A stretch of DNA of 53,907 bases from an uncultured Bacteroidales bacterium (GTDB lineage Bacteria > Bacteroidota > Bacteroidia > Bacteroidales > UBA932). A model generated the notes under the pieces. The model was not told where the DNA came from. It did not search any database and was given only the letters and a program-made list of their open reading frames with translations. This document shows, in pieces, positions 9,201-16,809 of this stretch. Position numbers and translations under genes: made by a program. The stretch spans positions 1 through 53,907 of the forward strand of contig CAMYYI010000011.1 of assembly GCA_947303465.1 (NCBI GenBank), written 5' to 3'. Positions within the stretch are counted from its first letter, which is position 1; each line of letters opens with the position of its first letter.

Positions 9201-9684
9201 CGAATTCTCCACCTTTGCCAAGTTGTACACCGAGGAGCATACCCGCCTGGATCTGGACAAGATGCTGCAGGAAGAGATTGCGATGTTCGACAACCGTGAG
9301 GATGTGGAATTCACATACATGGGTCTGCACGGCGCCATGGTTCTGGGCCCCAAGCCGCAGCTTACGCGTGTATTCGTGAACCTGCTTGGCAATGCGGTGC
9401 AGGCCGTGGAGGGCAGGGGAGGCGCCAAAGTGTATGTGTCGCTGCGCAAGTCCGCCACCGACGGCTACTACGATATTGTGGTTGAGGATAACGGCCCCGG
9501 AGTCTCGGAAGAGAACGTTACCAAACTCTTTACCCCCAATTTTACCACCAAGAACGGAGGCTCCGGACTTGGACTTGCCATTTCCCGCAGCATACTCGAG
9601 CGTTGCGGCGCCACTATCAGTTATTCCCGCTCGTTCTCGCTCGGCGGAGCCTGTTTCACCGTCTGCTATCCTGCAGAGAGTTAG
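6208..9684 (+). CDS. Large multi-pass sensor histidine kinase (NtrY-like architecture)
   Basis: About 1158 residues from the ATG at 6208, which overlaps the rlmH stop. Membrane segments are visible near residues 8-28 and 210-230, several between about 235 and 420, then near 650-675, 690-715 and 840-860. Extracytoplasmic loops lie between them. Next come a HAMP-like region (about 865-920), a HisKA dimerisation helix with the phospho-acceptor in VAHEIKNPLTPMKLQ (His948), and a HATPase domain with NLLGNAVQAV, DNGPGVSE and GGSGLGLAISR. The last motif is the G2 box. It should autophosphorylate and pass phosphate to a response regulator, but none is encoded nearby, so it looks like an orphan kinase. 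The N-terminal sensor half is unusually long; the signal is unknown. Confidence 0.9.
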   Translation: MNRKFRIWDWIWVAFALLSAVLLAFAVATPRSVGDTASEAMKIQRRLAGRMSKLEYYENHPQSRLPEDMVIYTYAADTLRSWRGQFPLLNDDVSSRVVVQRITNPRVNLRSPLSYVTEEPTYMNIGSNWYLVRSREMGESKLISGLLIIDAQDKLSYNGVNPRLHLSMRYSVRPLTFSGGSSVRLDGKPVFKILYDSLTGDVMADPALLWSSLLLFLAAAVLFVFRRRRLGRALIACAGILLATGAMYFWGRSVQNDYSVFSPVTYAGGPVLFSLGAVLLLNLAITLCVLVLYLVRRNIWIRIRSLSAGTLFTTVVLVALGLVLTYTHLTLKSIVANSSISLELYKLGSLSIYTLLVYVSSLSLLSVVPMMLQLIQPAVSYVFGVHYNMFSRSARVIVAALVAVYMVSTTAVLGFEKEEDRMEVWAGKLAVDRDINLELMLLNVEPFIAGDAVIATLAGMDGSDAIIRNRIIDNYFFNESRDYTLNVLLVRPGSSPPAVINRFDQLRRDGFPISDGSAFLSRTTAAGPSEYVGIFPFFPDGEVAYLLVEVLPKTAVGSKGYARLLDFSSPGRIGLPAAYSYARYQGRELRLFKGTYPYSTRMDDWLYETVYTEQLCHYNRDGYVHFINVVTDDESVIISRREISAGSYAIAAVFIGLLMSGILTCLKPRRRRNGDAHNYFRSRISLTLMVSLLLSLVVMATVSVFFVYRRNEANRQAIMSDRINAVQLLSRSGLRSLSGREMLNSPMFSAVIQSVSDNTGTDISVYSLDGRIVLCTNPEALDRGLVSYRIDEEALDCITRQYMRYCITKEKAGRRHYHNMYMPLIDNDGQMVAILCSPYVEESYDFERDAVMHSMSILTVFLLLFIMSRLVESAVLDRVFRPLVMMGRNMRKAGQGSLEHIEYGRKDEISALVDAYNRMVDELSESSRQLAQAERDKAWSGMARQVAHEIKNPLTPMKLQIQRLIRLKQKGDPAWQEKFDDVSKVLLDHIDILTETSNEFSTFAKLYTEEHTRLDLDKMLQEEIAMFDNREDVEFTYMGLHGAMVLGPKPQLTRVFVNLLGNAVQAVEGRGGAKVYVSLRKSATDGYYDIVVEDNGPGVSEENVTKLFTPNFTTKNGGSGLGLAISRSILERCGATISYSRSFSLGGACFTVCYPAES

Positions 9685-9690
9685 TTCTTT

Positions 9691-10641
9691 ATGGGCAAGA
9701 CAGCTCGCTTCATACAAGATTGGATGTTGCCTGGAGCGATAGTCCTGGGCGTATCGCTGTACTTTATCTACAAGGCTATTCCCTTCTTTCATCCGGCAGG
9801 GCACATTTTGCATAACGTCGTATCCGAGGGGCAGCGCGTGGTGATTGCCCTGCTGCTGTTCTTTCAGTTCGTAAAGATTTCCCCGCACGATTTCCGATTC
9901 CACCGCTGGCATGTTGCGGCCCTTGTCTTTCAGGTGCTGGTTTTCCTGGGGTTTGCCGCCATTGCTCGTTTTACAGGGGAAGGGGAGATAAGGATATTGC
10001 TGGAGTGCGCCATGCTCTGCGTGATCTGCCCCACAGCCTCGGCGGCCGGGGTGATTACCGAGAAACTGGGCGGTTCCCTGGCGGGGGCGGTGAGTTACGT
10101 TACTTTGTCTAATGTCGCTGCCACGCTGCTGATTCCGCTGGTCATTCCCATGGTGCGCCCGTCGGCGGACCTGGGCTTCTGGGCCTACGTGGGGCACATT
10201 GCGCTGAGGGTTTTCCCCCTGCTGCTTTTGCCTGGTCTGCTGGCATGGCTGATACGATATACCATGCCAAGGCTGCAGCGCAAGCTTATGAGGTTAAGTC
10301 AATATGCCTTCTATATCTGGGGCGTAGGGCTCACCCTCGCCATGATTCTGGCGACCCACGCCCTGATGCTGAGTAACCTGTCGCTCGGGGCGGTGGTCTG
10401 CGTAGTCCTGGTATCCTTAGGATGCTGCGCCCTTCAGTTCCTGGTAGGCCGCCACGCAAGCAGCGACCGCAGCATTCAGATTACGGGCGGGCAGGTGCTG
10501 GGACAGAAGAATACCGGCTTCCTTATCTGGCTCGGTTACAACTACATGACGCCAGTCACTTCCGTTGCCGGCGGCCTGTATGCGATTTGGCAGAACCTGT
10601 TTAACTCCTGGCAGTTGTACCGGAAGAATCAACAGACGTAA
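9691..10641 (+). CDS. BASS-family (bile acid:sodium symporter-like) transporter
   Basis: A 316-residue integral membrane protein with about nine to ten hydrophobic segments from end to end. CPTASAAGVITEKLGG and the following SYVTLSNVAATLLIPL resemble the crossover region of the BASS/ArsB-like superfamily, and QKNTGFLIWLGYN is a typical conserved segment before the last helix. Members move organic anions such as bile acids, pantoate or keto acids with sodium. The substrate cannot be deduced here. It follows the sensor kinase by 6 bases and probably shares its transcript. Confidence 0.75.
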   Translation: MGKTARFIQDWMLPGAIVLGVSLYFIYKAIPFFHPAGHILHNVVSEGQRVVIALLLFFQFVKISPHDFRFHRWHVAALVFQVLVFLGFAAIARFTGEGEIRILLECAMLCVICPTASAAGVITEKLGGSLAGAVSYVTLSNVAATLLIPLVIPMVRPSADLGFWAYVGHIALRVFPLLLLPGLLAWLIRYTMPRLQRKLMRLSQYAFYIWGVGLTLAMILATHALMLSNLSLGAVVCVVLVSLGCCALQFLVGRHASSDRSIQITGGQVLGQKNTGFLIWLGYNYMTPVTSVAGGLYAIWQNLFNSWQLYRKNQQT

Positions 10642-10643
10642 AG

Positions 10644-10674
10644 TTGACATCTTCCGATAATATGTATATATTTG
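10644..10674 (+). promoter_or_regulatory. Promoter ahead of the GH30 remnant
   Basis: TTG at 10644-10646, exactly 20 bases, then TATATTTG at 10667-10674. This is a full match to the Bacteroidota promoter pattern. It starts 2 bases after the stop of the transporter gene and lies just upstream of a GH30 coding region that has lost its N-terminal half. The promoter therefore survived whatever removed the 5' part of the gene. Confidence 0.65.
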
Positions 10675-10699
10675 CCGGAAGGCCGGCCTCACCACCAAG

Positions 10700-11359
10700 G
10701 TGCTGGTTTTCGACCATAATTACAATTACGACAATATCGCGGGGCAGAAAGATTATCCCCTCCAGATATTCAAGGATCCCGAGGCCTCAGCCTATGTCGC
10801 CGGTTCCGCCTGGCACAACTACGGCGGCTCGGTATCGGTCCTGGACGGCATTCATTCGGCATACCCGGACAAGGAGATATACTTTACCGAGGCCTCCATC
10901 GGACAGTGGAACTATTCCTTCGCCAGCTGCCTCATCAACGATTTCCGGGACATTTTCCTCGGTACGCTCGGCCGCTACGGCAAAGGCGTCACCCTCTGGA
11001 ACCTGATGCTCGACGACCAGGGCAGGCCCAACCGCCCCGGCAGCTGCACTACCTGCTTCGGCGCCGTGGAGATTTCCTCCTCGAACTATTCGCTCAAGGG
11101 CATCACTCGCAACTCGCATTATTACAACGTGGCCCATTGCTCCAAGGTGCTCAGGCCGGGCGCCGTCAGGCTCGGCACCGAGGGCTCCGGAACCCAGGGG
11201 CTCACTTTCCAGTGGTACCGCAATCCCGACGGCTCCTACGCCGTACTGCTGCTTAACGAGGGCACGGCCGACGCGCTTGTAAACTTCGTTACCGACAAGC
11301 GCTCAGTGAGTTGCAAAGTACCGCCCCGCGCCATCCAGTCCGTCATCTGGACAGACTGA
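10700..11359 (+). pseudogene. 5'-truncated GH30-family glycoside hydrolase (C-terminal fragment)
   Basis: The frame encodes about 219 residues matching the C-terminal half of GH30 enzymes (glucosylceramidase/xylanase clan): TKVLVFDHNYN (homology already begins at codons before 10700), SAWHNYGG, the nucleophile segment IYFTEASIGQW, TLWNLMLDD, and a beta-sandwich end with YAVLLLNEG and PPRAIQSVIW. Intact members are roughly twice as long. The N-terminal part of the barrel with the Asn-Glu acid/base is absent. No ATG is available near the 5' end; GTG at 10700 is the first plausible start, and an in-frame stop lies at 10658-10660. It is probably inactive, with the alternative of an assembly deletion. 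Confidence 0.7.
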
Positions 11360-11375
11360 CAATTTCCGACATATT

Positions 11376-11429
11376 CAGTACGATATAATTTTTTTTCGGC
11401 TAGCGGAAAAAAATTATATCTTTGTACTG
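11376..11429. repeat. AT-rich imperfect palindrome over the engB promoter
   Basis: Left arm CAGTAC (11376-11381) plus GATATAATTTTTTTTCG (11382-11398); centre GCTAG; right arm CGGAAAAAAATTATATC (11404-11420), a three-base bulge, then GTACTG (11424-11429). The arms differ by one mismatch and the bulge. The right arm includes the engB -7 box. It may be a terminator hairpin for the GH30 remnant, an operator, or a remnant of an inserted element. Confidence 0.6.
11417..11424 (+). promoter_or_regulatory. Promoter -7 box for engB
   Basis: TATCTTTG matches TAnnTTTG and lies 18 bases before the ATG at 11443. The expected -33 position falls in a run of T residues inside the palindrome at 11376-11429, so no clean TTG is seen. 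It probably drives engB-prs and the genes behind them. Confidence 0.6.
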
Positions 11430-11442
11430 TAATTATAGGGCA

Positions 11443-12039
11443 ATGAAAATCTCTGAGGCCATATTCGCAGGAAGCAGCACGCGGGTTTCGCAAAAGCCGA
11501 AGAGGAAACTGCCCGAATTCGCCTTCATAGGCCGCTCCAACGTAGGTAAATCCTCCCTCATCAACATGCTTGCCGGCAACGGAAAGCTGGCCATGACCTC
11601 GTCCACCCCAGGTAAGACCAAGGTCGTTAACCACTTCCTTATCAACGACAGCTGGTATCTCGTGGACCTGCCCGGTTATGGCTATGCCAAGCTTCCGGAC
11701 AAGATGCGCCGCGAGCTCAAGGAGGTCATTCGTGACTACATCATGAATTCGGAGGAGATGCAGCTGCTCTTCGTGCTGGTGGACTGCCGGCACGACATAG
11801 GCAGGATAGACACAGACTTCCTCTCGGAACTCGGTGAGAACGGCATACCCTGCGCCATCATCTTCACCAAAGCTGACAAGCTCGGCCCGGTGGCGTTGCA
11901 GCGGCAGATAGATAAAGATTGCGAGATTCTCTCCCGGACCTGGGAGGAGCTCCCGCCAATGTTCAGCACGAGCTCCCTCAGCGGAAACGGACGCGAAGAT
12001 ATCCTTAACTATATAAATTCAATCCTTAAATCACTATGA
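11443..12039 (+). CDS. engB: Ribosome biogenesis GTPase EngB (YihA/YsxC)
   Basis: A 198-residue GTPase needed for late assembly of the large ribosomal subunit. G1 GRSNVGKSS starts at residue 30; G2 TPGKTK, G3 DLPGYG and G4 TKADK follow, with a SLSG-type G5 near the C-terminus. Length and order fit the TrmE-Era-EngA-EngB family. An upstream in-frame ATG at 11422 lies inside the -7 box, so the start at 11443 is preferred. Its stop overlaps the start of prs by 4 bases. A second assembly GTPase, der, follows two genes later. Confidence 0.95.
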   Translation: MKISEAIFAGSSTRVSQKPKRKLPEFAFIGRSNVGKSSLINMLAGNGKLAMTSSTPGKTKVVNHFLINDSWYLVDLPGYGYAKLPDKMRRELKEVIRDYIMNSEEMQLLFVLVDCRHDIGRIDTDFLSELGENGIPCAIIFTKADKLGPVALQRQIDKDCEILSRTWEELPPMFSTSSLSGNGREDILNYINSILKSL

Positions 12040-13019
12040 TCCACAGCCATCGTATAGAAGTTTTCGCCTGCCGGGCCTCCCGGGATTTCGCCTGCAAGGT
12101 GATTGAACATCTGAACGAGCTCTTACAGCCCGATGAAACGCCTATCCACCTGGGCGATCTTCAGGTTACTCCTTTCAGCGACGGGGAGTTCCAGCCCTGC
12201 TTTGCCGAGAGCGTCCGCGGCGCCACGGTTTTCATCATCCAGTCCACCATCGCGCCCGCCGACAATCTCATGGAGCTGCTGCTCACCGTAGACGCTGCCA
12301 AGCGTGCGTCTGCCGACAAGGTGATCGCCGTCATGCCTTATTTCGGATGGGCCCGCCAGGACCGTAAGGACCGTCCCCGCGTAGCCATCGGAGCCAAGCT
12401 CGTGGCCAACCTGCTGACCGCCGCCGGTTGCGACCGCGTCATGACCTGCGACCTCCATGCAGACCAGATCCAGGGCTTCTTCGATATCCCTGTGGATCAT
12501 GTGTATGCCAGCAAGGTTTTCCTTCCCTGCATCAAGTCCATGAAGCTCAAGAACCTGTCTATAGCAGCTCCGGACATGGGCGGCGCCAAGCGTGCCAACA
12601 CCTACGCCAAGAGCCTCGGCGGACGTCAGGAGTGCGGAGTAGTCATCTGCCACAAGACCCGCGAGCGCGCCAACGTGGTTGCAGAAATCAAGGCTATCGG
12701 TGATGTGGAAGGACGCAACATAATCATAGTGGACGACATGATCGACACCGCCGGCACCCTCTGCAAGGCGGCCGACGTGCTCAAAGAGAAGGGCGCCGCC
12801 AGCGTGCGCTGCTGCGCCACCCACGGCATCCTTTCCGGCAATGCGGTGGAGAAGATTCACAATTCCGCCCTGGAAGAGGTCTACATCACCGATACCATTC
12901 CCCATCCCGAGCTGGAAGGGGACAGCAAGATACGTATAGTTTCGATGTCGCAGGTCTTTGCCAGCATCATCGAAAAGGTATATAATTACGAACCAATAAG
13001 CCCCGACTTCATTTATTGA
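12036..13019 (+). CDS. prs: Ribose-phosphate pyrophosphokinase
   Basis: A 327-residue PRPP synthetase that transfers pyrophosphate from ATP to ribose 5-phosphate for nucleotide, His and Trp synthesis in the cytoplasm. Visible motifs are the ATP loop near YFGWARQDRKDRPR, the CDLHADQIQGFF metal/ribose segment, and the PRPP-binding loop IIIVDDMIDTAGT. The length is slightly over the usual 310-320 residues. It overlaps engB by 4 bases and is followed after one base by a small membrane protein gene, which makes one transcription unit likely. Confidence 0.95.
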   Translation: MIHSHRIEVFACRASRDFACKVIEHLNELLQPDETPIHLGDLQVTPFSDGEFQPCFAESVRGATVFIIQSTIAPADNLMELLLTVDAAKRASADKVIAVMPYFGWARQDRKDRPRVAIGAKLVANLLTAAGCDRVMTCDLHADQIQGFFDIPVDHVYASKVFLPCIKSMKLKNLSIAAPDMGGAKRANTYAKSLGGRQECGVVICHKTRERANVVAEIKAIGDVEGRNIIIVDDMIDTAGTLCKAADVLKEKGAASVRCCATHGILSGNAVEKIHNSALEEVYITDTIPHPELEGDSKIRIVSMSQVFASIIEKVYNYEPISPDFIY

Positions 13020-13020
13020 T

Positions 13021-13281
13021 ATGTGGGCCACCGTCATAGTTGCTGCGGCAGTCCTGCTTCTGGCCGTGTTTGCGATGAGTTTCAACATCGTGTTCCGGAA
13101 GAAGGACTTTCCCAACTACGACGTGGGGTCTAATGAAGAAATGCGCAAGCTCGGCATCCGCTGCTACAAAGATGTAGATGTCGAGCTTCACAACCCTGAA
13201 CGGCACTGCAGCGGAAACTTTTCCGACGCGTGCATAGATTGTAAACTATATGAGCCTCGTAGCGATAGTCGGACGTCCTAA
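13021..13281 (+). CDS. Small single-pass membrane protein with a four-Cys tail
   Basis: An 86-residue protein with one N-terminal membrane helix ([17 protein letters not shown]) and a soluble tail containing [19 protein letters not shown], then HCSG, DACIDC. The four Cys residues (one, then Cys, then Cys-x2-Cys) could bind metal or form disulfides depending on topology. Similar short proteins with an N-terminal helix and an EMRKxGIxC segment occur in Bacteroidales as conserved hypotheticals; I know no function. It starts one base after prs and its 3' end overlaps der by 32 bases, which ties it to nucleotide and ribosome-assembly genes by position only. Confidence 0.75.
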   Translation: MWATVIVAAAVLLLAVFAMSFNIVFRKKDFPNYDVGSNEEMRKLGIRCYKDVDVELHNPERHCSGNFSDACIDCKLYEPRSDSRTS

Positions 13282-14557
13282 CGTCGGCAAATCCACCCTT
13301 TTCAACCGTCTGGTAGGTGCCAGGCAGGCAATCGTAGATGATACCGCAGGCGTAACCCGCGACCGGCATTACGGCCGTTGCGAATGGTGCGGCAGGGAGT
13401 TTTCCGTAGTGGATACGGGAGGCTACACCAGCAATTCGGACGACGTTTTCGAGAACGCCATTCGCTCGCAGGTGCAGATAGCCATCGAAGAGGCCGACCT
13501 GGTGCTCTTCATGGTAGAGGCCGCCACCGGCATCACCGACTACGACGCCGAGATGGCCGACGTGCTGCGCCGCTCGCGCAAGCCCGTGATTCTCTGCGTG
13601 AACAAGGTGGATACGGGGGAGAAGATGTACGACGCCTACCAGTTCTATTCCCTTGGGCTGGGCGAAATCTACAGCATCTCTGCGGCCAACGGTTCCGGCA
13701 CCGGCGACCTTCTGGATGCGGTCGTTGCCGCGCTCCCGGAGGAGACCGAGACGGCGGATCCCTACGCTGACCTGCCTCGAATCACCATTGTGGGCAAGCC
13801 TAACGTGGGCAAGTCGTCCCTCACCAACGCCCTGCTGGGCACGGAACGCAACATAGTTACGCCCGTCGCCGGCACCACCCGCGACAGCATCGAGTCGCAC
13901 TACAACCAATTCGGTCACGAGTTCATGCTGGTGGATACTGCCGGCATACGCCGCAAGACCAAGGTAAACGAGGATCTGGAGTTCTACTCCGTCATGCGTT
14001 CCATCCGCGCCATCGAGCATTCCGACGTGTGCATAATGATGATAGACGCGACCACGGGCATGGAGGCGCAGGATATGAATATATTCTCGCTGATCCTGCG
14101 CAACCGCAAGGGATGCGTTCTGGTGGTTAACAAATGGGACCTTTTCATCAAGGATTCCAATACCATGAAGGAGTACACGGAGGCTCTTCGCAGTCGCCTG
14201 GCCCCGTTTGACGACGTGCCCATCGTATTCACGTCGGTAGTCAAGATGCAGCGTATCCAGGACGTGCTGAACGCCGCCGCCGAGGTGTACGCCAACTATT
14301 CACAAAAGATCCCGACCGCCCGCCTGAACGAGACGCTTCTCCCCGTCATAGAGGAGACCCCGCCTCCGGCATGGAAGGGCAAGTACGTGAAAGTCAAATA
14401 CATAACCCAGCTTCCGACGAAGTTTCCCGCCTTCGCCTTCTTCTGCAACCTGCCGCAGTACATCAAGGATCCATACAAGCGCTTCCTGGAGAACCAGCTG
14501 CGCAAGAATTTCTCACTGACCGGCTGTCCGGTGCAGATTTACTGCCGCCAGAAATAG
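13250..14557 (+). CDS. der: Ribosome-assembly GTPase Der (EngA)
   Basis: A 435-residue protein with two tandem GTPase domains and a KH-like C-terminal domain, the hallmark of Der, which acts in 50S subunit maturation. G1 of domain 1 is GRPNVGKST near residue 8, with DTAG-type switch elements VDTGGYTS and NKVD. Domain 2 has GKPNVGKSS near residue 182, [10 protein letters not shown] and NKWD. The C-terminal segment [16 protein letters not shown] and FFCNLPQYI fits the KH-like domain. The start overlaps the upstream small membrane protein gene. Confidence 0.96.
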   Translation: MSLVAIVGRPNVGKSTLFNRLVGARQAIVDDTAGVTRDRHYGRCEWCGREFSVVDTGGYTSNSDDVFENAIRSQVQIAIEEADLVLFMVEAATGITDYDAEMADVLRRSRKPVILCVNKVDTGEKMYDAYQFYSLGLGEIYSISAANGSGTGDLLDAVVAALPEETETADPYADLPRITIVGKPNVGKSSLTNALLGTERNIVTPVAGTTRDSIESHYNQFGHEFMLVDTAGIRRKTKVNEDLEFYSVMRSIRAIEHSDVCIMMIDATTGMEAQDMNIFSLILRNRKGCVLVVNKWDLFIKDSNTMKEYTEALRSRLAPFDDVPIVFTSVVKMQRIQDVLNAAAEVYANYSQKIPTARLNETLLPVIEETPPPAWKGKYVKVKYITQLPTKFPAFAFFCNLPQYIKDPYKRFLENQLRKNFSLTGCPVQIYCRQK

Positions 14558-14564
14558 GCCTGTC

Positions 14565-15401
14565 ATGGGCATAAGGTTGAAATACGCCAAAGTGTTCCTT
14601 GCCGGCCTGCTGGGGTCGGTAATCGCCTCTGCGGCGAATGAAGGCCCGGATTTCATTCAGGGGCCGAATGGCCGTCTGTCCATAATCCTTCAGCTGCCCA
14701 AGGGGTTCGACGCTGCAAGCGACAAATGTCCGCTGGTGATAGTTATGCACGGTGTGATGTCACACAAGGGCATGTCTCCTATGACTCGTATCGCCAGAAG
14801 GCTCAGGCGTAACGGATTTGCTGTCCTGCGCTTTGACTTCAACGCCCAGGGGAAGAGCGACGGGGATGTGCTCAAGTGTACTATTCCCAGTGAAATAGCA
14901 GATGCGCGTGCCGTCTACGACTATGCCCGCTCCCTGCCTTTCGCAAGCAGTGTCGTGATGCTCGGCCATTCCCAGGGCGGAGTGGTTGCCGGAATGGCTG
15001 CGGGCGAACTCGCTTCCGAGGGCCGTAGCCCTGACGGGCTGGTGCTGCTCGCGCCTGGCGCTGTGTTGAAGGATTTTGCCCTGGAGGGCCGTTTCATGGG
15101 GAAGGAGTGTGATCCGGCGAATCCGCCGGAGTATGTGCGGGTAGGCTGGTACAAGTTCAGCCGGGAATACATCCTTACCTCCCAGAAGCTTCCGATTTTT
15201 GAGGAGTCGGCGCTGTACCGGGGCCCTGTCTGCGTCGTTCACGGCAATTCGGACGAACTGGTGCCTTTCCGTTACGGCAAGATGTATCAGGACATTTACG
15301 ACAACTGCATGTTCTTCGAGATTCCGGGCGAGAATCACCTGTTTTCACATTATCCCAACAAACTCATAGACAGTATCCTGACGTTTTTGCATACGTTATA
15401 G
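14565..15401 (+). CDS. Alpha/beta hydrolase, predicted exported esterase
   Basis: A 278-residue alpha/beta-hydrolase fold protein with a short N-terminal hydrophobic stretch (VFLAGLLGSVIASAAN) that could be a signal peptide. The oxyanion-side segment is LVIVMHGVMSHKG, the nucleophile elbow is GHSQGG (Ser136), an acid lies in VHGNSDELVPF and the catalytic His is in GENHLFSHY. This matches cinnamoyl-esterase or acylaminopeptidase-like serine hydrolases; the substrate is unknown. It follows der by 7 bases. The next gene, xseA, has its own promoter. Confidence 0.8.
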   Translation: MGIRLKYAKVFLAGLLGSVIASAANEGPDFIQGPNGRLSIILQLPKGFDAASDKCPLVIVMHGVMSHKGMSPMTRIARRLRRNGFAVLRFDFNAQGKSDGDVLKCTIPSEIADARAVYDYARSLPFASSVVMLGHSQGGVVAGMAAGELASEGRSPDGLVLLAPGAVLKDFALEGRFMGKECDPANPPEYVRVGWYKFSREYILTSQKLPIFEESALYRGPVCVVHGNSDELVPFRYGKMYQDIYDNCMFFEIPGENHLFSHYPNKLIDSILTFLHTL

Positions 15402-15408
15402 CCGTCAC

Positions 15409-15439
15409 TTGCATTTTCTGCGGAAAATTGCTATTTTTG
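15409..15439 (+). promoter_or_regulatory. Promoter for xseA and the glycogen cluster
   Basis: TTG at 15409-15411, exactly 20 bases, TATTTTTG at 15432-15439. The -7 box ends 7 bases before the ATG of xseA at 15447, so the leader is very short. Because xseA, xseB and the glycogen genes follow with overlaps, this may transcribe far downstream. Confidence 0.7.
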
Positions 15440-15446
15440 ACAGGCT

Positions 15447-16640
15447 ATGATGGAGCAGAACTATTTGGAGCTGTACGAACTGCAGCAGATTATAAAGGAG
15501 GGGGTTGAGGAGGCCGTCCCGGGTCCCGTGCGGGTGCGGGCCGAGGTGGCGAGTGTGCAGCAAAGGACCAACGGTCACTGCTATCTGGAACTGTGCCAGA
15601 GCGACGGACGTACCGAACTGGCCAAGGTGCGCGCCATTATCTGGCGTTCGCAGGCTACGGTTTTGCTGAGCCGGTTCGCCCAGGCTACCGGGGCTCCGCT
15701 GCAGCCTGGCATGGCGGTTATTTTCGAGGCCCGGGTGAACTACAGCGAACTCTATGGGGTTTCCCTGATAGTAGAAGACATAGATGTGAGTACAACGCTC
15801 GGTGAGGCTGAGCTCAGGCGCCGGCGCACGCTGGAGCGGCTGGAAAAAGAGGGCCTTCTGGAACTTCAGAAAGAGTTGGCCCTGCCGGACGTGCCGTACA
15901 GGCTTGCCGTTATTTCCGCTCCCGATGCCGCGGGTTACGGGGATTTTCGCCGTCACCTGCTGGAGAACGAATACGGTTTTGCGTTCGACGTTCAGCTTTT
16001 CCCCGCCACGATGCAGGGAGAGGCCGCTCCCGCGTCGATTATCGCTGCGCTGGACAAGGGAGTCGGCTGTTCCGGTCCGGCGTTACTCAGCCGCAGCGGC
16101 GTAGCCGCGAGAATGGACGTAGCCGGATCGGAAGCTGCCGCGACCGATGGCGCAGCGGTGCCTGATGCGATATTAATCCTTCGTGGAGGGGGATCAAGCC
16201 TCGATTTGGCGTGTTTCGATGATTACGAACTCTGCGCCGCGATAGCCCGCTGCCCCATTCCGGTATGCACCGCGATAGGCCATGACCGCGATGAACACGC
16301 CGCAGACCTCGTGGCCAACGTTGCAGTCAAGACTCCCACTGCCCTTGCCGACCTCTTCATAGACGCGGTGGCGGCCGAAGATGAAAGGATTTCCAACTTC
16401 CAGAGCCGGCTCAGACTGGCTTTTACATATAAGCTGTCCGTCCTGGAGTCCGTCATAGACAAGCTGGAGACCCGAATCAATGCGGCTAATCCCCTCAAAC
16501 TCCTTGAACGTGGTTACACGCTCATAACCAACAGCAAAGGAGTCCTTCTCAAACGCGCGGCAGATGTCGGAGCCGGCGACTCTATCGGCGTAATCTTTCC
16601 GGACGGAACCCTTAATTGCACTGTAAATGGAAAAGTTTGA
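15447..16640 (+). CDS. xseA: Exodeoxyribonuclease VII large subunit
   Basis: A 397-residue catalytic subunit that degrades single-stranded DNA into short oligonucleotides together with XseB. An N-terminal OB-fold (VRAEVASVQQR, GHCYLELC, MAVIFEARVNYSELYG) precedes the nuclease domain, with RLAVISAPDAAGYGDF, ILRGGGSSLDL, PVCTAIGHDRDEHAAD and VKTPTALADLF. Near residues 210-235 there is a low-complexity Ala/Gly-rich stretch. The gene overlaps xseB by 14 bases. Confidence 0.93.
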   Translation: MMEQNYLELYELQQIIKEGVEEAVPGPVRVRAEVASVQQRTNGHCYLELCQSDGRTELAKVRAIIWRSQATVLLSRFAQATGAPLQPGMAVIFEARVNYSELYGVSLIVEDIDVSTTLGEAELRRRRTLERLEKEGLLELQKELALPDVPYRLAVISAPDAAGYGDFRRHLLENEYGFAFDVQLFPATMQGEAAPASIIAALDKGVGCSGPALLSRSGVAARMDVAGSEAAATDGAAVPDAILILRGGGSSLDLACFDDYELCAAIARCPIPVCTAIGHDRDEHAADLVANVAVKTPTALADLFIDAVAAEDERISNFQSRLRLAFTYKLSVLESVIDKLETRINAANPLKLLERGYTLITNSKGVLLKRAADVGAGDSIGVIFPDGTLNCTVNGKV

Positions 16641-16809
16641 CTATTCTAAGGCCATGGCCGAGCTGGAAAGCATAGCCGCCAAGGTCGAGGACCCGGCTAC
16701 GGGACTTGATGACATAGATAAATACATTAAGCGCAGCGAAGAACTGATTGCCGGCTGCCGCGAGTACTTGCGCGGTTCCCGCTCCAAGATAGAAACTCTC
16801 AGCAAATGA
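16627..16809 (+). CDS. xseB: Exodeoxyribonuclease VII small subunit
   Basis: A 60-residue helical protein that pairs with XseA. FDYSKAMAELESIAAKVED and the helix KRSEELIAGCREYLR match the small helical hairpin family. The start lies inside the end of xseA, and the stop overlaps the glgB start by 4 bases, so translation of the three genes is probably coupled. Confidence 0.92.
   Translation: MEKFDYSKAMAELESIAAKVEDPATGLDDIDKYIKRSEELIAGCREYLRGSRSKIETLSK

Noticed and set aside
7522..10197. Open frame of about 890 codons on the minus strand, opposite the sensor kinase and transporter
   Set aside because: GC-rich coding sequence keeps antisense frames open. The translation is His/Gln/Arg-rich without any recognisable domain, and the plus strand encodes clear protein families. 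The same holds for long antisense frames opposite glgB, glgP, alaS and the fmt fusion.
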